A stretch of DNA of 52,121 bases from Nonomuraea terrae (GCF_004348995.1 NZ_SMKQ01000039.1:1-52121); one strand, 5' to 3'. Positions 31,059 through 39,267 are shown, numbered from the stretch's first letter. The notes: generated by a model not told the origin, from the sequence alone. Numbers and translations are program-made.

Positions 31059-32189
31059 ATGGCCAGGGCCGTGGTGATTGGCGGAGGTGTCGGCGGGCTG
31101 GCCGCCGGGGTGGCGCTGCGGCGCAAGGGGTGGGAGGTGACCGTGCTGGAGCGCGCCCAGGCCATCGAGCCGGTCGGGTCGGGGCTGGCGATCGCGGCCA
31201 ACGCGCTCAAGGCGCTCGACGTCCTGGGCCTCGGCGACGACATCCGCAAGCTCGCCACGGCGGACGGCCCCATGGCGCTGCGCCGCTCCGACGGCCGTTC
31301 GCTGGTGCAGACCACCGAGGAGCAGGCCGACGCCGAGTACGGCGACTCGGTGGTGGTCCTGCTCCGGGCCGCGCTGCTGGAGGTGCTGGCCGGCGCGCTC
31401 GGCGGCGACCGCCTGAGCCTCGGCACCACCGTGACGGGGGTGGACGCCGAGCGGGGCGTGGTCAGGACCGACGCGGGCGATCTCGACGCCGACCTCGTCG
31501 TGGCGGCCGACGGCATCCACTCGGCGACCCGCAGGGCGCTCTTTCCCGGGCATCCGGGGCCGGCGTACTCGGGGGTGACCGCGTGGCGCGCGCTCATCCC
31601 CCGCGGCGGGCTGAGCGTCCCGAGGTCGGAGAGCTGGGGCAGGGGCACGGTGTTCGGCATCCACCAGCTGGCCGGCGACGTCGTCTACGTGTACGCGACC
31701 GACGTGCTGCCCGCGGGGACGGTGCTTCAGGACGAGCGGGAGGAGCTGCTGCGCCGGTTCGGCGACTGGCACGATCCGATCCCGGCGCTGCTGCAGGCGG
31801 CCGACCCGGCGCGGATCATCCGCGGCGACATCTACTCCTTCGCCGAGCCGCTGCCGGCCTACCACCGGGACAGGGTGGCGCTGGTGGGCGACGCCGCCCA
31901 CGCCATGGCGCCGAATCTCGGGCAGGGCGCGTGCCAGGCGATCGAGGACGCGGTCGTGCTGGCGCACCACGCGGACGGCGACCTGGCCGCCTACACCGCG
32001 GCCCGCCTGGAGCGGACGATGAAGGTCGTCCAGCGGTCGATGACGCTGTGCCGGCTGTCCAAGCTGCGTAACCCGCTGGCCGTGTGGCTGCGCGATGCCG
32101 GCATCGCGACGGCGGCCCGCGTCAGGCCAGATCTGATGCTGCGGTCGATGGACGAGGTGCTGCGCTGGCGTCCACCGGTGGAAGCGTGA
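31059..32189 (+). CDS. FAD-dependent monooxygenase (group A flavoprotein hydroxylase-like)
   Basis: 376 residues. The dinucleotide motif G-G-G-V-G-G at 8-13 is followed by Glu31 at the end of the second strand. The DG motif V-V-A-A-D-G-I-H-S-A-T-R is at 147-158, and the GD motif R-V-A-L-V-G-D-A-A-H-A-M-A-P-N (Gly277-Asp278) contacts FAD ribityl. This set defines PHBH-fold aromatic hydroxylases that use NAD(P)H and O2. The strong GAAGGAGG site is seven bases before the ATG. The last 68 bases overlap the convergent DMT transporter gene. It is controlled by the adjacent TetR, and the substrate is probably a phenolic or polyketide-like compound or drug. Confidence 0.88.
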   Translation: MARAVVIGGGVGGLAAGVALRRKGWEVTVLERAQAIEPVGSGLAIAANALKALDVLGLGDDIRKLATADGPMALRRSDGRSLVQTTEEQADAEYGDSVVVLLRAALLEVLAGALGGDRLSLGTTVTGVDAERGVVRTDAGDLDADLVVAADGIHSATRRALFPGHPGPAYSGVTAWRALIPRGGLSVPRSESWGRGTVFGIHQLAGDVVYVYATDVLPAGTVLQDEREELLRRFGDWHDPIPALLQAADPARIIRGDIYSFAEPLPAYHRDRVALVGDAAHAMAPNLGQGACQAIEDAVVLAHHADGDLAAYTAARLERTMKVVQRSMTLCRLSKLRNPLAVWLRDAGIATAARVRPDLMLRSMDEVLRWRPPVEA

Positions 32190-33051
32190 CCGTACGCTCC
32201 ATGGGCGGCGCGACCGGCCGGGCGTCGGGGGCGCCGTGGTCGGGGGCGAGACGGCCCAGGGTGATCGTGCCGGCCACGGTCAGGGCGGCGGCCAGCAGGG
32301 CGGGCACGGCGGTGGACGGGCTCGTGGGCAGCGGCTCGCCGAGCAGGATCGCCCCGGCGAGCACGGAGGTGATGGGGTCGATGACTTGGACGCCGGCGTA
32401 GGCGATGCCGAAGTAGCCCACGGCGTACGAGCGTTGCAGCAGCACCACCGCGCAGACCAGCAGCACGGGGACGGCGAGGGTGAACCAGTGGATCAGCCGC
32501 CCCCAGTCGCCCTGCATCCCGCCGCCGACCACCCGGACGAACGTGGACACGCTCGCGGTCATGACGCCCGCTCCCACGGACAGCAGCATGGCCTTGGCCG
32601 CGCCGTGGACGCGGCCGGCGAGGAGCTGCGTGACCAGCGCGATCACGGCGATCACGGCCACGAACGCGAGCGCCGCGCCGTCGCCCAGGTGGGGCGGGAC
32701 GTTGTGCGAGGGCACCAGCAGCATGAGCCAGAGCAGGCCCACGGCCACGGCGACGGACCCGAGGATCTCCGCGCGGTACGGCCTGCGCCCGTACATGAAC
32801 GCGGCCAGCGGCACGGCGAACACCAGCGTGGCGACGCTGATCGGCTGGACGACCACCAGCGGGGCCAGGCTCAGCGCCACGGCGTGCAGGCAGGCGCCGG
32901 AGAAGCTGATGACGCCGCCGACCCACCAGCGCGGGCGCCGGACGAGCTTGAGCGAGGCGCCCTCGGCCACGGCCTCGTACTGTTGCAGTGCCGCGCCGAG
33001 CGCGTATCCCAGCGCCCCGACGAGGGCGATCAGCATGCCGGCCCAGGTCAT
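32122..33051 (-). CDS. DMT-type (EamA-like) membrane transporter
   Basis: 309 residues with nine or ten hydrophobic segments and a Pro-rich cytoplasmic tail of about 35 residues. A typical DMT half-repeat ends with A-G-A-I-L-L-G-E-P-L, as the E-P segment in EamA repeats does. It may export or import small metabolites. The ATG lacks a good ribosome binding site; a Met five codons later is an alternative. It overlaps the monooxygenase end by 68 bases. The upstream gap 33052-33213 is comparatively AT-rich and shows no gene. Confidence 0.75.
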   Translation of the reverse strand: MTWAGMLIALVGALGYALGAALQQYEAVAEGASLKLVRRPRWWVGGVISFSGACLHAVALSLAPLVVVQPISVATLVFAVPLAAFMYGRRPYRAEILGSVAVAVGLLWLMLLVPSHNVPPHLGDGAALAFVAVIAVIALVTQLLAGRVHGAAKAMLLSVGAGVMTASVSTFVRVVGGGMQGDWGRLIHWFTLAVPVLLVCAVVLLQRSYAVGYFGIAYAGVQVIDPITSVLAGAILLGEPLPTSPSTAVPALLAAALTVAGTITLGRLAPDHGAPDARPVAPPMERTVTLPPVDASAAPRPSTAASDLA

Positions 33052-33213
33052 CGCGGCCCGCGCAGGTGCAGGGATCCTTCCAGGAGCATTGCCCCAGCTT
33101 ATGAGGTCACTGAGGTTCCTGAATCATCCTTTAGATTGATAAATCGGGTTAAGTTGGTCGCGACCTGCACGGACACGTGGCCCATCTTTGGCGTCCGGCA
33201 GACGCCGGAAGGG

Positions 33214-33588
33214 CTACGACGTCTCCGGGCAGACGCAGAAGACGTGACCCTCCGGATCGCGCAGGACGACCCACCGCGTGCCCTCCTCGGTGACCCCCGG
33301 CTGGAACTCGGGCCTGGTCGCCCCCAGCGCGAGATAGTCGGCCACCGCCCGCTCCACGTCGGGCACCCGGAAGTCGAGGTGGAACTGCTTGTCGGGGCTC
33401 GGCCACTCGACCGGCGCGCGGTCGGGGACGCGGCCGAAGTAGATGCTGGTGGTGCCGTCGGTGATGGCGGCGTACTCGTCCTCGGCGTACGTGATCTCCA
33501 TGCCGGTCACGTCGTGGTAGAAGGCGGCCAGACCCTTGGGGTCGGCGCAGTCGATGGTGAAGGCCAGCAGGCGTGCTTTCGTCGTCAT
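33214..33588 (-). CDS. VOC family protein
   Basis: 124 residues, one VOC module: L-L-A-F-T-I-D-C-A-D-P-K-G-L-A-A-F-Y at the start, F-H-L-D-F-R-V-P-D-V-E-R-A-V-A-D-Y in the middle and V-V-L-R-D-P-E-G-H-V-F-C-V-C-P at the end. His in F-H-L-D and Glu in P-E-G-H-V may be metal or substrate ligands. Actinobacteria carry many such genes, often annotated as glyoxalase-like; no substrate can be given. The start at 33588 is preferred over one ten codons upstream. It is followed 23 bases upstream of the hairpin at 33638 by no promoter I recognise. Confidence 0.8.
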   Translation of the reverse strand: MTTKARLLAFTIDCADPKGLAAFYHDVTGMEITYAEDEYAAITDGTTSIYFGRVPDRAPVEWPSPDKQFHLDFRVPDVERAVADYLALGATRPEFQPGVTEEGTRWVVLRDPEGHVFCVCPETS

Positions 33589-33637
33589 GCGGCCCAGACT
33601 CCCAGGCTTACCTGACACCTACTGTCACGTACGCGGA

Positions 33638-33666
33638 AGGGCCGCGCCCGATGTGGGCGCGGCCCT
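33638..33666 (-). terminator. Terminator of the PRC-barrel gene
   Basis: A perfect 12-bp stem AGGGCCGCGCCC / GGGCGCGGCCCT with loop GATGT, 16 bases downstream of the PRC-barrel stop on the minus strand. Confidence 0.8.
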
Positions 33667-33681
33667 CCTCGCCGGACGGGA

Positions 33682-34026
33682 TCACCCGGGGAAGCGGCCG
33701 TAGTAGTCGCCGACCCGCGTGCGGTACTCGGTCTCCTTGAACTGCGCCGCGTCGAACTCCGGCGCGTCCTTGATCTCGGCCTTCGTACGCGACACGAACA
33801 CGTTCCGCTCCTGCGGATCGATGTTCGTGATCAGCCGGGCCGGGAGCAGGACCTTCTTCCCGAAGATCCACGGACCGGTGTCGACGATCACGTAGCTCTC
33901 GCCGACCTCGTACGTCGCCTCGTCGACGGATCCGATCTTCCCGTCGGTGGCCTGGACGTGGTAGCCCACGAGGTCCAGTGCCTGCCCGCGGTCATAGACG
34001 TCAGGACGGTAATCCCAGAGCTCCAT
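33682..34026 (-). CDS. PRC-barrel domain protein
   Basis: 114 residues. The PRC-barrel core is G-Q-A-L-D-L-V-G-Y-H-V-Q-A-T-D-G-K-I-G-S-V-D-E-A, here seen in the segments L-V-G-Y-H-V and G-K-I-G-S-V, followed by Y-V-I-V-D-T-G-P-W-I-F-G-K-K-V-L-L-P. PRC-barrels of this size are soluble and often sigma-B-type stress genes. A promoter GTTT-N14-GGGTAG lies 46-69 bases upstream. An AGAGAGGAAGAG ribosome binding site precedes the ATG. Confidence 0.88.
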   Translation of the reverse strand: MELWDYRPDVYDRGQALDLVGYHVQATDGKIGSVDEATYEVGESYVIVDTGPWIFGKKVLLPARLITNIDPQERNVFVSRTKAEIKDAPEFDAAQFKETEYRTRVGDYYGRFPG

Positions 34027-34071
34027 TTGGGCTCTTCCTCTCTGTTCCGTCTTGCTCGGGCAAAGACTCCG

Positions 34072-34095
34072 CTACCCTGGTCAATCGTTGTAAAC
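34072..34095 (-). promoter_or_regulatory. SigB-type promoter GTTT-N14-GGGTAG for the PRC-barrel gene
   Basis: Minus strand -35 GTTT (34092-34095), 14-base spacer, -10 GGGTAG (34072-34077). This matches the actinobacterial SigB/SigF consensus (G-N-N-T then GGGTAY). The start codon is 45 bases further on, leaving a normal leader. Confidence 0.75.
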
Positions 34096-34152
34096 CGGGA
34101 CACCTGGTCACCGTCACCTTGATGCAGTCCGCTCGGCGGACCCGGAAAGAGC

Positions 34153-35229
34153 ATGCGAAACCGGACTGAGCGTCTCTACGAAATCGACGGGCTGCGTCTG
34201 CTTGCGGCACTGGCCGTCGTCCTCTTCCACTACCTGTTCTCGGGATGGTCGGGTGGCAAGACCACCGTGGCCTTCCCCGCCGAGAGCGCGTGGGCCAAGT
34301 ACGGCTACCTCGGCGTCGACCTGTTCTTCTTGATCAGTGGCTTCGTGGTGCTGATGAGCGCGTGGGGCAGGACCCCGCGGCAGTTCGTGGTCTCACGGAT
34401 CGTGCGGCTCTACCCCGCCTACTGGCTGGGCATCGCGCTCACCGCCCTCGTCACCGTGGCGCTCGGGCACGGCCTGTTCGAGGTGTCGTTACCGCAGGTA
34501 CTGGCGAACCTGACGATGTTCCAGGCGGTGCCCAACATCGCGGACGTGGACGTCGTCTACTGGACGCTCTGGGCCGAGATGCGCTTCTACCTGATCGTCT
34601 TCGCGCTCGCCTGCATCGGGATGACGCGGGGCCGGATCATGGCCGCGCTGTGGTGCTGGCTCGGACTGACGTTCCTGGTCGAGGCTGGCCTGCTGCCGCC
34701 GATCGCGGACCTGGTGGTGCAGTCGGAGTTCTCGCACTACTTCATCGCCGGGATGGCGCTGTACATGCTCTACCGGTTCGGACTGAACCCGCAGATCGCC
34801 CTCCTGGTGCCGATCTGCCTGGGCAACGCCGTCTACCGGGCCATCGGGTACGCGGAGGCGGTCGGCGAGCGTTACTCCGTGACGTACTCGCCGGTCGTGA
34901 TCACCGCCGTGGTCGTCATCATCTTCCTCGTCATGACCTTCATCGCGCTGCGGGTGACGCGCGTGCTGGCCAGGCCGTGGCTGGTGACGGCGGGTGCGCT
35001 GACGTACCCGCTGTACCTGCTGCACGCGCACATCGGGTTCATCCTGTTCGTCCGGCTGGGCGAGACGGTCCCCAAGTACGTGCTGCTGGTCGCGGTGATC
35101 GCGGTCATGCTGGGCGCGGCCTATCTGGTGCACCGGTTCGTGGAGCGGCCGCTCGCGCCCCGGCTCAGAAGCCTGCTGTCCGGACGGCAGCCCGCCCACA
35201 AGCGGAAAGTCGCCGCTCCGGTCGGCTGA
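34153..35229 (+). CDS. Acyltransferase family 3 (OafA-like) membrane protein
   Basis: 358 residues with about ten membrane segments. The N-terminus reads I-D-G-L-R-L-L-A-A-L-A-V-V-L-F-H-Y, the acyltransferase-3 signature with the catalytic His26. A second hallmark, G-V-D-L-F-F-L-I-S-G-F-V, and R-I-V-R-L-Y-P-A-Y-W follow. These enzymes transfer acyl groups (often acetyl) from a cytoplasmic donor to exported sugars, lipids or antibiotics. The ATG follows AAAGAG. The gene stands alone, and its promoter region contains no SigB-type match. Confidence 0.9.
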   Translation: MRNRTERLYEIDGLRLLAALAVVLFHYLFSGWSGGKTTVAFPAESAWAKYGYLGVDLFFLISGFVVLMSAWGRTPRQFVVSRIVRLYPAYWLGIALTALVTVALGHGLFEVSLPQVLANLTMFQAVPNIADVDVVYWTLWAEMRFYLIVFALACIGMTRGRIMAALWCWLGLTFLVEAGLLPPIADLVVQSEFSHYFIAGMALYMLYRFGLNPQIALLVPICLGNAVYRAIGYAEAVGERYSVTYSPVVITAVVVIIFLVMTFIALRVTRVLARPWLVTAGALTYPLYLLHAHIGFILFVRLGETVPKYVLLVAVIAVMLGAAYLVHRFVERPLAPRLRSLLSGRQPAHKRKVAAPVG

Positions 35230-35262
35230 GAAATCCCGAGGCGGCCGCCGGCGTGCGGCCGC

Positions 35263-35268
35263 TAGGGT
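35263..35268 (+). promoter_or_regulatory. Leaderless -10 box (TAGGGT-N7-GTG) of the exporter leader
   Basis: TAGGGT is followed by seven bases and the GTG of the leader peptide, exactly as at 1840 and 29093. The mRNA would thus start at or next to the GTG and be read without a Shine-Dalgarno sequence. Confidence 0.55.
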
Positions 35269-35275
35269 GTCTCCC

Positions 35276-35317
35276 GTGCCGCGACGTCTGATCTGCTCCC
35301 CGCCGCCCGCCCACTAG
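35276..35317 (+). CDS. Candidate 13-aa leader peptide of an attenuator (MPRRLICSPPPAH)
   Basis: GTG at 35276 to TAG at 35315-35317. The peptide has Arg-Arg (codons CGA-CGT, both rare in this GC-rich genome), one Cys and Pro-Pro-Pro, a known hard-to-translate run. The last codons and the TAG form the left arm and loop of the terminator at 35302-35325, so a ribosome that moves or stalls on the leader would change whether that hairpin can form. The controlled gene is the EamA exporter that starts 101 bases downstream. The signal (Arg, Cys, Pro supply or a translation inhibitor) is not known. Confidence 0.5.
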   Translation: MPRRLICSPPPAH

Positions 35318-35329
35318 CGGGCGGCCTTT
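35302..35329 (+). terminator. Rho-independent terminator of the attenuator
   Basis: 9-bp stem GCCGCCCGC / GCGGGCGGC, loop CCACTA, then CTTT. The leader stop codon sits at the loop/right-arm edge. A second hairpin CCGGGTCTG-A-CAGATCCGG follows at 35339-35357, and its CAGATC could instead pair with GATCTG at 35290-35295 inside the leader. Confidence 0.7.
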
Positions 35330-35418
35330 CCTGATATTTCCGGGTCTGACAGATCCGGGGGTGGTTGCTGCCCGCACACCGGGCCCATTCCGACCACTCC
35401 TTCCGGAGAACCCCTGTC

Positions 35419-36282
35419 ATGACCCATGTCTCCGCCCGGCGGGGCGCCGTCTACATGTCCGTGTCCGCCGCCGCCTGGGGCACCGGCGGCGCCGCCGGCT
35501 CACTGCTCTTCGAGACCGCCGGCCTCGGCCCGATCGCCGTCTCCCTCTGGCGTTACCTCCTCGCCGCCGCGTTCCTGCTCGTCTGCGTTCCGTTCCCGCG
35601 CCGGTTCGGCGGCCGTACGCTGCTGGTCGGGCTGGGGATGGCCGTCTACCAGACGGCCTACTTCGCGGCCATCGCCCACTCCGGGGTGGCGCTGGCCACC
35701 GTGGTGACGATGGGCGCCACCCCGGTCCTCACCGCGCTCGGCAGCCGGTACCTGCTGCGCGAACGGCTCGGCGGGGTGGCGCTCGGCGCGCTGGCCGTCG
35801 CCCTGGCGGGGCTGCTCCTCCTCACCGGTGAGCAGGCCCTGCAGTCCCGTACGGCCTCGCTCGCCGGCCTGGGATACGCCCTGGCCTCCGCCGCCGGGTA
35901 CGCCGGGGTGACGCTGTACTCGCGCCGCCACAAGGACGACGACCCGGGCGCGGCGGCCGTCGGCGGGTTCGTCGTCGGGGCGGCCTGCCTGGCGCCGTTC
36001 GCGCTCGCCGAAGGGGCTCTGCCCGAGGTCAGCTGGACGTCGCTGGCGCTGCTGGCCTATCTGGGCGCGGTGCCGACCGCGCTGGCGTACGCGCTGTTCT
36101 TCCGCGCGCTGACCGCCCTGCGCGCCACCACGGCGTCGGTGATCTCGCTCGGGGAGGCGGTGGGCGCGGCGGTGCTCGGCGTCGCGCTGTTCGGCGAGCG
36201 GCTCACGCCTGTGGCCTGGGGCGGCTGCGTGCTGCTGCTGGCCGCCGTGGCGGTGCTCGCCGCCCGCTCCGACGCGGGATGA
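35419..36282 (+). CDS. EamA family (DMT) exporter
   Basis: 287 residues, ten membrane segments in two EamA repeats; the second ends V-I-S-L-G-E-A-V-G-A-A-V-L-G-V-A-L-F-G-E-R-L (here seen as S-L-G-E and F-G-E-R-L), the first L-L-R-E-R-L. EamA proteins export amino acids such as cysteine or O-acetylserine, or other metabolites. The start at 35419 is chosen over an earlier Met because it follows CCGGAG and begins just before the first helix. It is apparently controlled by the upstream attenuator. Confidence 0.88.
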   Translation: MTHVSARRGAVYMSVSAAAWGTGGAAGSLLFETAGLGPIAVSLWRYLLAAAFLLVCVPFPRRFGGRTLLVGLGMAVYQTAYFAAIAHSGVALATVVTMGATPVLTALGSRYLLRERLGGVALGALAVALAGLLLLTGEQALQSRTASLAGLGYALASAAGYAGVTLYSRRHKDDDPGAAAVGGFVVGAACLAPFALAEGALPEVSWTSLALLAYLGAVPTALAYALFFRALTALRATTASVISLGEAVGAAVLGVALFGERLTPVAWGGCVLLLAAVAVLAARSDAG

Positions 36283-36319
36283 TGTGACGGCGCGGACGAC
36301 GGAATGAGTTAAGGTCCGG

Positions 36320-36338
36320 TACGGCGGCGCCCGCCGTA
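36320..36338. repeat. Inverted repeat upstream of secA2
   Basis: TACGGCGG-CGC-CCGCCGTA, eight-bp arms with a three-base spacer, 84 bases before the secA2 start. It could be a regulator site or a weak terminator for the exporter gene. Confidence 0.4.
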
Positions 36339-36421
36339 TCGTCGCTTCGTTCCCTCGACACGGGGGCCTCGGCCGAGGCATCGCAGGGAACGGTGGCAGC
36401 GAAAGGTGCGTTGGAGGGACT

Positions 36422-38623
36422 GTGGCCTCAATCAAGGGAATAGTGCGGAACCTCCTGGACCGGCCGGGAGGCGTCCCCCTGGCGCCGTACCAGAAGATCG
36501 TCAAGGCGGCGGGTGGCCGGGCCGAGCGCGTGCGCGGGCTCGACAAGCTGCCGGCGCCCGACATGACGGATCTGGCGGAGTTCTGCGCGGTCGCGCGCGA
36601 GGCCGCCGACCGGACCCTGGGGCTGCGCCCCTACGACGTGCAGCTGCTGGGCACGCTCGCCCTGCTCGACGGCAAGGTCGCCGAGATGGCCACCGGTGAG
36701 GGCAAGACCCTCTCCGGGGCCATGGCGGCGGCCGGCTACGCGCTGCAGGGCAAGCGGGTCCACGTGATCTCGGTCAACGACTACCTGGCCCGGCGCGACG
36801 CCGAGTGGATGGCCCCGTTCTACGAGGCGCTCGGCGTCAGCGTGGGCTGGATCGACCAGAACTCCACGCCCGAGGAGCGCCGCGAGGCGTACGCGAAGAG
36901 CGTGACGTACGGGCCGGTCAGCGAGATCGGGTTCGACGTGCTGCGCGACCGGCTGCGCACCGACCCGGAGGAGATCATCGTCCCGGCGCCCGAGGTCGCG
37001 CTCGTGGACGAGGCCGACTCGGTGCTCGTCGACGAGGCCCGCGTGCCGCTGGTGATGGCCGGCTCGACCGACCCGGGCAACGCGGTTCCGGAGATGGCGG
37101 CGCTGGTCAGGCAGCTCGTCCGCGGCTACCACTACGAGATCGACGAGCAGTCCCGCAACGTCTACCTCACCCCCAAGGGCGCCGACAGCGTCGAGAACCT
37201 CCTCGGCGTCGAGCTCTACGACGAGCACGAGCCCGGCACCCTGATCGAGCTCAACCTCGCCCTGCACGCCCACGCCCTGCTGGCCCGCGACGTCGACTAC
37301 ATCGTGCGCGACGGCAAGGTGCAGCTGATCAACCCCTCGCGCGGCCGGGTGGCCCTGCTGCAGCGCTGGCCCGACGGCCTGCAGGCGGCGGTGGAGGCGA
37401 AGGAGGCGCTGCCGCCGAGCGAGAAGGGCGAGATCCTCGACTCCATCACCATCCAGGGCCTGATCCGCCGCTATCCGCAGATCTGCGGCATGACCGGCAC
37501 GGCGGTGGCGGTGAGCGAGCAGCTCGGCGAGTTCTACGGGCTCAAGGTCGCGGTGATCCCGCCCAACCGGCCGTGCGTGCGGACCGACGAGCCCGACCGC
37601 ATCTACCCGACCGTGCCCGACAAGGACGCGGCGCTGGTGGAGGAGATCCAGGCGGTCCACGAGACGGGCCGGCCGATCCTCATCGGCACGCTCGACGTCG
37701 CCGAGTCGGAGAACCTCGCGAAGCTGCTGCAGCGGCGCGGCATGGAGCCGGTCGTGCTCAACGCGAAGAACGACGCAGAAGAGGCCGCGATCATCTCCCG
37801 GGCCGGCGAGCGCGGCGCCATCACGGTCTCCACCCAGATGGCCGGCCGCGGCACCGACATCCGCCTCGGCGACGGCGTGGCCGAGCTCGGCGGCCTCTAC
37901 GTGATCGGCTCCGGCCGCCACCCCAGCAGCCGCCTCGACGACCAGCTGCGCGGGCGGGCCGGCCGCCAGGGCGACCCCGGCGGCTCGGTGTTCTTCGTCA
38001 GCGTGGAAGACGCGCTGATCACCCAGTTCGTCCCCGACGAGCGGCCGCCCGCCGCCGACCCCGACGGCGTCGTACGCCACCGGCGCGGCGCCTACCTCGT
38101 CGGCCATGCCCAGCGCGTGGCCGAGGGCGTCAACCTGGAGATCCACCGCAACACCTGGCGCTACACCCGGCTGCTGGAGCAGCAGCGCGAGCTCATCCTC
38201 GAGTGGCGCGACAAGGTGCTGCGCGGCGACGCCGCCGCGCGTGCGCTGGAGGCGGCCGACCCCGAGCGGTGGGCGGCGATGCCGGAGGAGACACGCGACG
38301 AGACGGCCCGCCAGATCGTGCTGCACGCGATCGACCGCTGCTGGACCGAGCACCTGGCGTTCCTGACCGACCTGCGCGAGGGCATCCACCTGCGCGCGCT
38401 GGGCCGGATGAGCCCGGTCGACGAGTTCCAGCGGGAGGCGGTGGCGGAGTACAAATCGCTGCTGGCCGAGGTGGAGCGGCGCTCGCTGGAGGCGTTCGAG
38501 GCCCCGGAGCCCGATCTGCGGCGGCCGGCGGCGACGTGGACCTACCTCGTGCAGGACAACCCGTTCGGCACAGAGTGGGACCGCATCCTCAAGCGGGTGT
38601 CCTCGGCCACCCGGCGAGGCTGA
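36422..38623 (+). CDS. secA2: Accessory Sec ATPase SecA2
   Basis: 733 residues, shorter than housekeeping SecA (over 900 in actinobacteria) and without its C-terminal zinc and linker region. Walker A M-A-T-G-E-G-K-T (Thr-Gly-Glu-Gly-Lys-Thr at 91-96), V-N-D-Y-L-A-R-R-D, DEAD box V-D-E-A-D at 195-199, S-T-Q-M-A-G-R-G-T-D-I-R-L-G-D-G and Q-L-R-G-R-A-G-R-Q-G-D-P-G are all present. It drives export of a subset of proteins through SecYEG. It starts at a GTG with TTGGAGGG upstream. No accessory SecY or dedicated substrate gene is adjacent, as in other actinobacteria where secA2 stands alone. Confidence 0.93.
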   Translation: MASIKGIVRNLLDRPGGVPLAPYQKIVKAAGGRAERVRGLDKLPAPDMTDLAEFCAVAREAADRTLGLRPYDVQLLGTLALLDGKVAEMATGEGKTLSGAMAAAGYALQGKRVHVISVNDYLARRDAEWMAPFYEALGVSVGWIDQNSTPEERREAYAKSVTYGPVSEIGFDVLRDRLRTDPEEIIVPAPEVALVDEADSVLVDEARVPLVMAGSTDPGNAVPEMAALVRQLVRGYHYEIDEQSRNVYLTPKGADSVENLLGVELYDEHEPGTLIELNLALHAHALLARDVDYIVRDGKVQLINPSRGRVALLQRWPDGLQAAVEAKEALPPSEKGEILDSITIQGLIRRYPQICGMTGTAVAVSEQLGEFYGLKVAVIPPNRPCVRTDEPDRIYPTVPDKDAALVEEIQAVHETGRPILIGTLDVAESENLAKLLQRRGMEPVVLNAKNDAEEAAIISRAGERGAITVSTQMAGRGTDIRLGDGVAELGGLYVIGSGRHPSSRLDDQLRGRAGRQGDPGGSVFFVSVEDALITQFVPDERPPAADPDGVVRHRRGAYLVGHAQRVAEGVNLEIHRNTWRYTRLLEQQRELILEWRDKVLRGDAAARALEAADPERWAAMPEETRDETARQIVLHAIDRCWTEHLAFLTDLREGIHLRALGRMSPVDEFQREAVAEYKSLLAEVERRSLEAFEAPEPDLRRPAATWTYLVQDNPFGTEWDRILKRVSSATRRG

Positions 38624-38636
38624 CCCAGCTGACGAG

Positions 38637-39233
38637 TCACGGCCACTTGGGGTCGCCGGACGGCACGACGGGCCCGGTGAGCACGCCGAGCCGCTCCAGC
38701 AGCGTGATGAAGGTGGTCGCGTACGGCGAGTCGGCCGTCACCGCGGCCACCCGCGGCCAGTCGACCTGCTCGCGCAGCGCGCGCACCTGCGCCAGCAACG
38801 CGCCGTAGTCGCAGGCGTGCTCCGACAGGGGCAGCAGCCACGAGATCACCAGGTCGGTGGCCTGCAGCACGGGGACGATCACCGCCGACGCCTTCAGCGG
38901 CTCGGCCCGGTCGAGCAGCTCGTCGGTGATGGGCAGGTCGGACACCCGGAAGATCAGGTCCACCAGCCGGCCCTCGTCGTACGCCTTGACCAGCCAGTCC
39001 TCGGGCGGCTTGGCCGTCTGGAAGCCGAGCGCGCGCAGCGCCTCCAAGGCGGCCGGCACGTCGTGCTCGGTGACCACGAAATCCACGTCGTGCAGCGAGG
39101 GAGCGGCCCCCCGGGCATAGGCTGCGCAGCCACCGGCCAGCGCGAACTTCACCCCGGCGTCCTTCAGCCCGGAGCTGGCGCGCTTGAGGGTGTCCAGGAT
39201 CGCGTCCGTGACAGCGTGCCCATGGCTGCTCAT
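38637..39233 (-). CDS. Nucleotidyltransferase-fold protein
   Basis: 198 residues. The motif L-A-G-G-C-A-A-Y-A-R-G followed by H-D-V-D-F-V-V fits the DNA polymerase-beta-like nucleotidyltransferase fold: G-G near residue 34, D-x-D at about 49-51. A third acidic residue may be in L-V-D-L-I-F. Family members include tRNA-modifying, antibiotic-modifying and toxin-antitoxin enzymes. I cannot assign one. It converges on secA2 with a 13-base gap. Its start is nine bases after a SigB-type promoter that lies back-to-back with the DUF1360 promoter. Confidence 0.7.
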   Translation of the reverse strand: MSSHGHAVTDAILDTLKRASSGLKDAGVKFALAGGCAAYARGAAPSLHDVDFVVTEHDVPAALEALRALGFQTAKPPEDWLVKAYDEGRLVDLIFRVSDLPITDELLDRAEPLKASAVIVPVLQATDLVISWLLPLSEHACDYGALLAQVRALREQVDWPRVAAVTADSPYATTFITLLERLGVLTGPVVPSGDPKWP

Positions 39234-39242
39234 GTGGACGGG

Positions 39243-39267
39243 CTACCCAAACGATGGTCAAGTAGAC
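39243..39267 (-). promoter_or_regulatory. SigB-type promoter GTCT-N15-GGGTAG for the nucleotidyltransferase
   Basis: Minus strand -35 GTCT (39264-39267), 15-base spacer, -10 GGGTAG (39243-39248), nine bases before the ATG. It is back-to-back with the next promoter. Confidence 0.6.

Noticed and set aside
36428..38389. 653-codon minus-strand frame
   Set aside because: Antisense to secA2, whose motifs are unmistakable; the translation is a His/Gln/Val/Gly-rich artefact.
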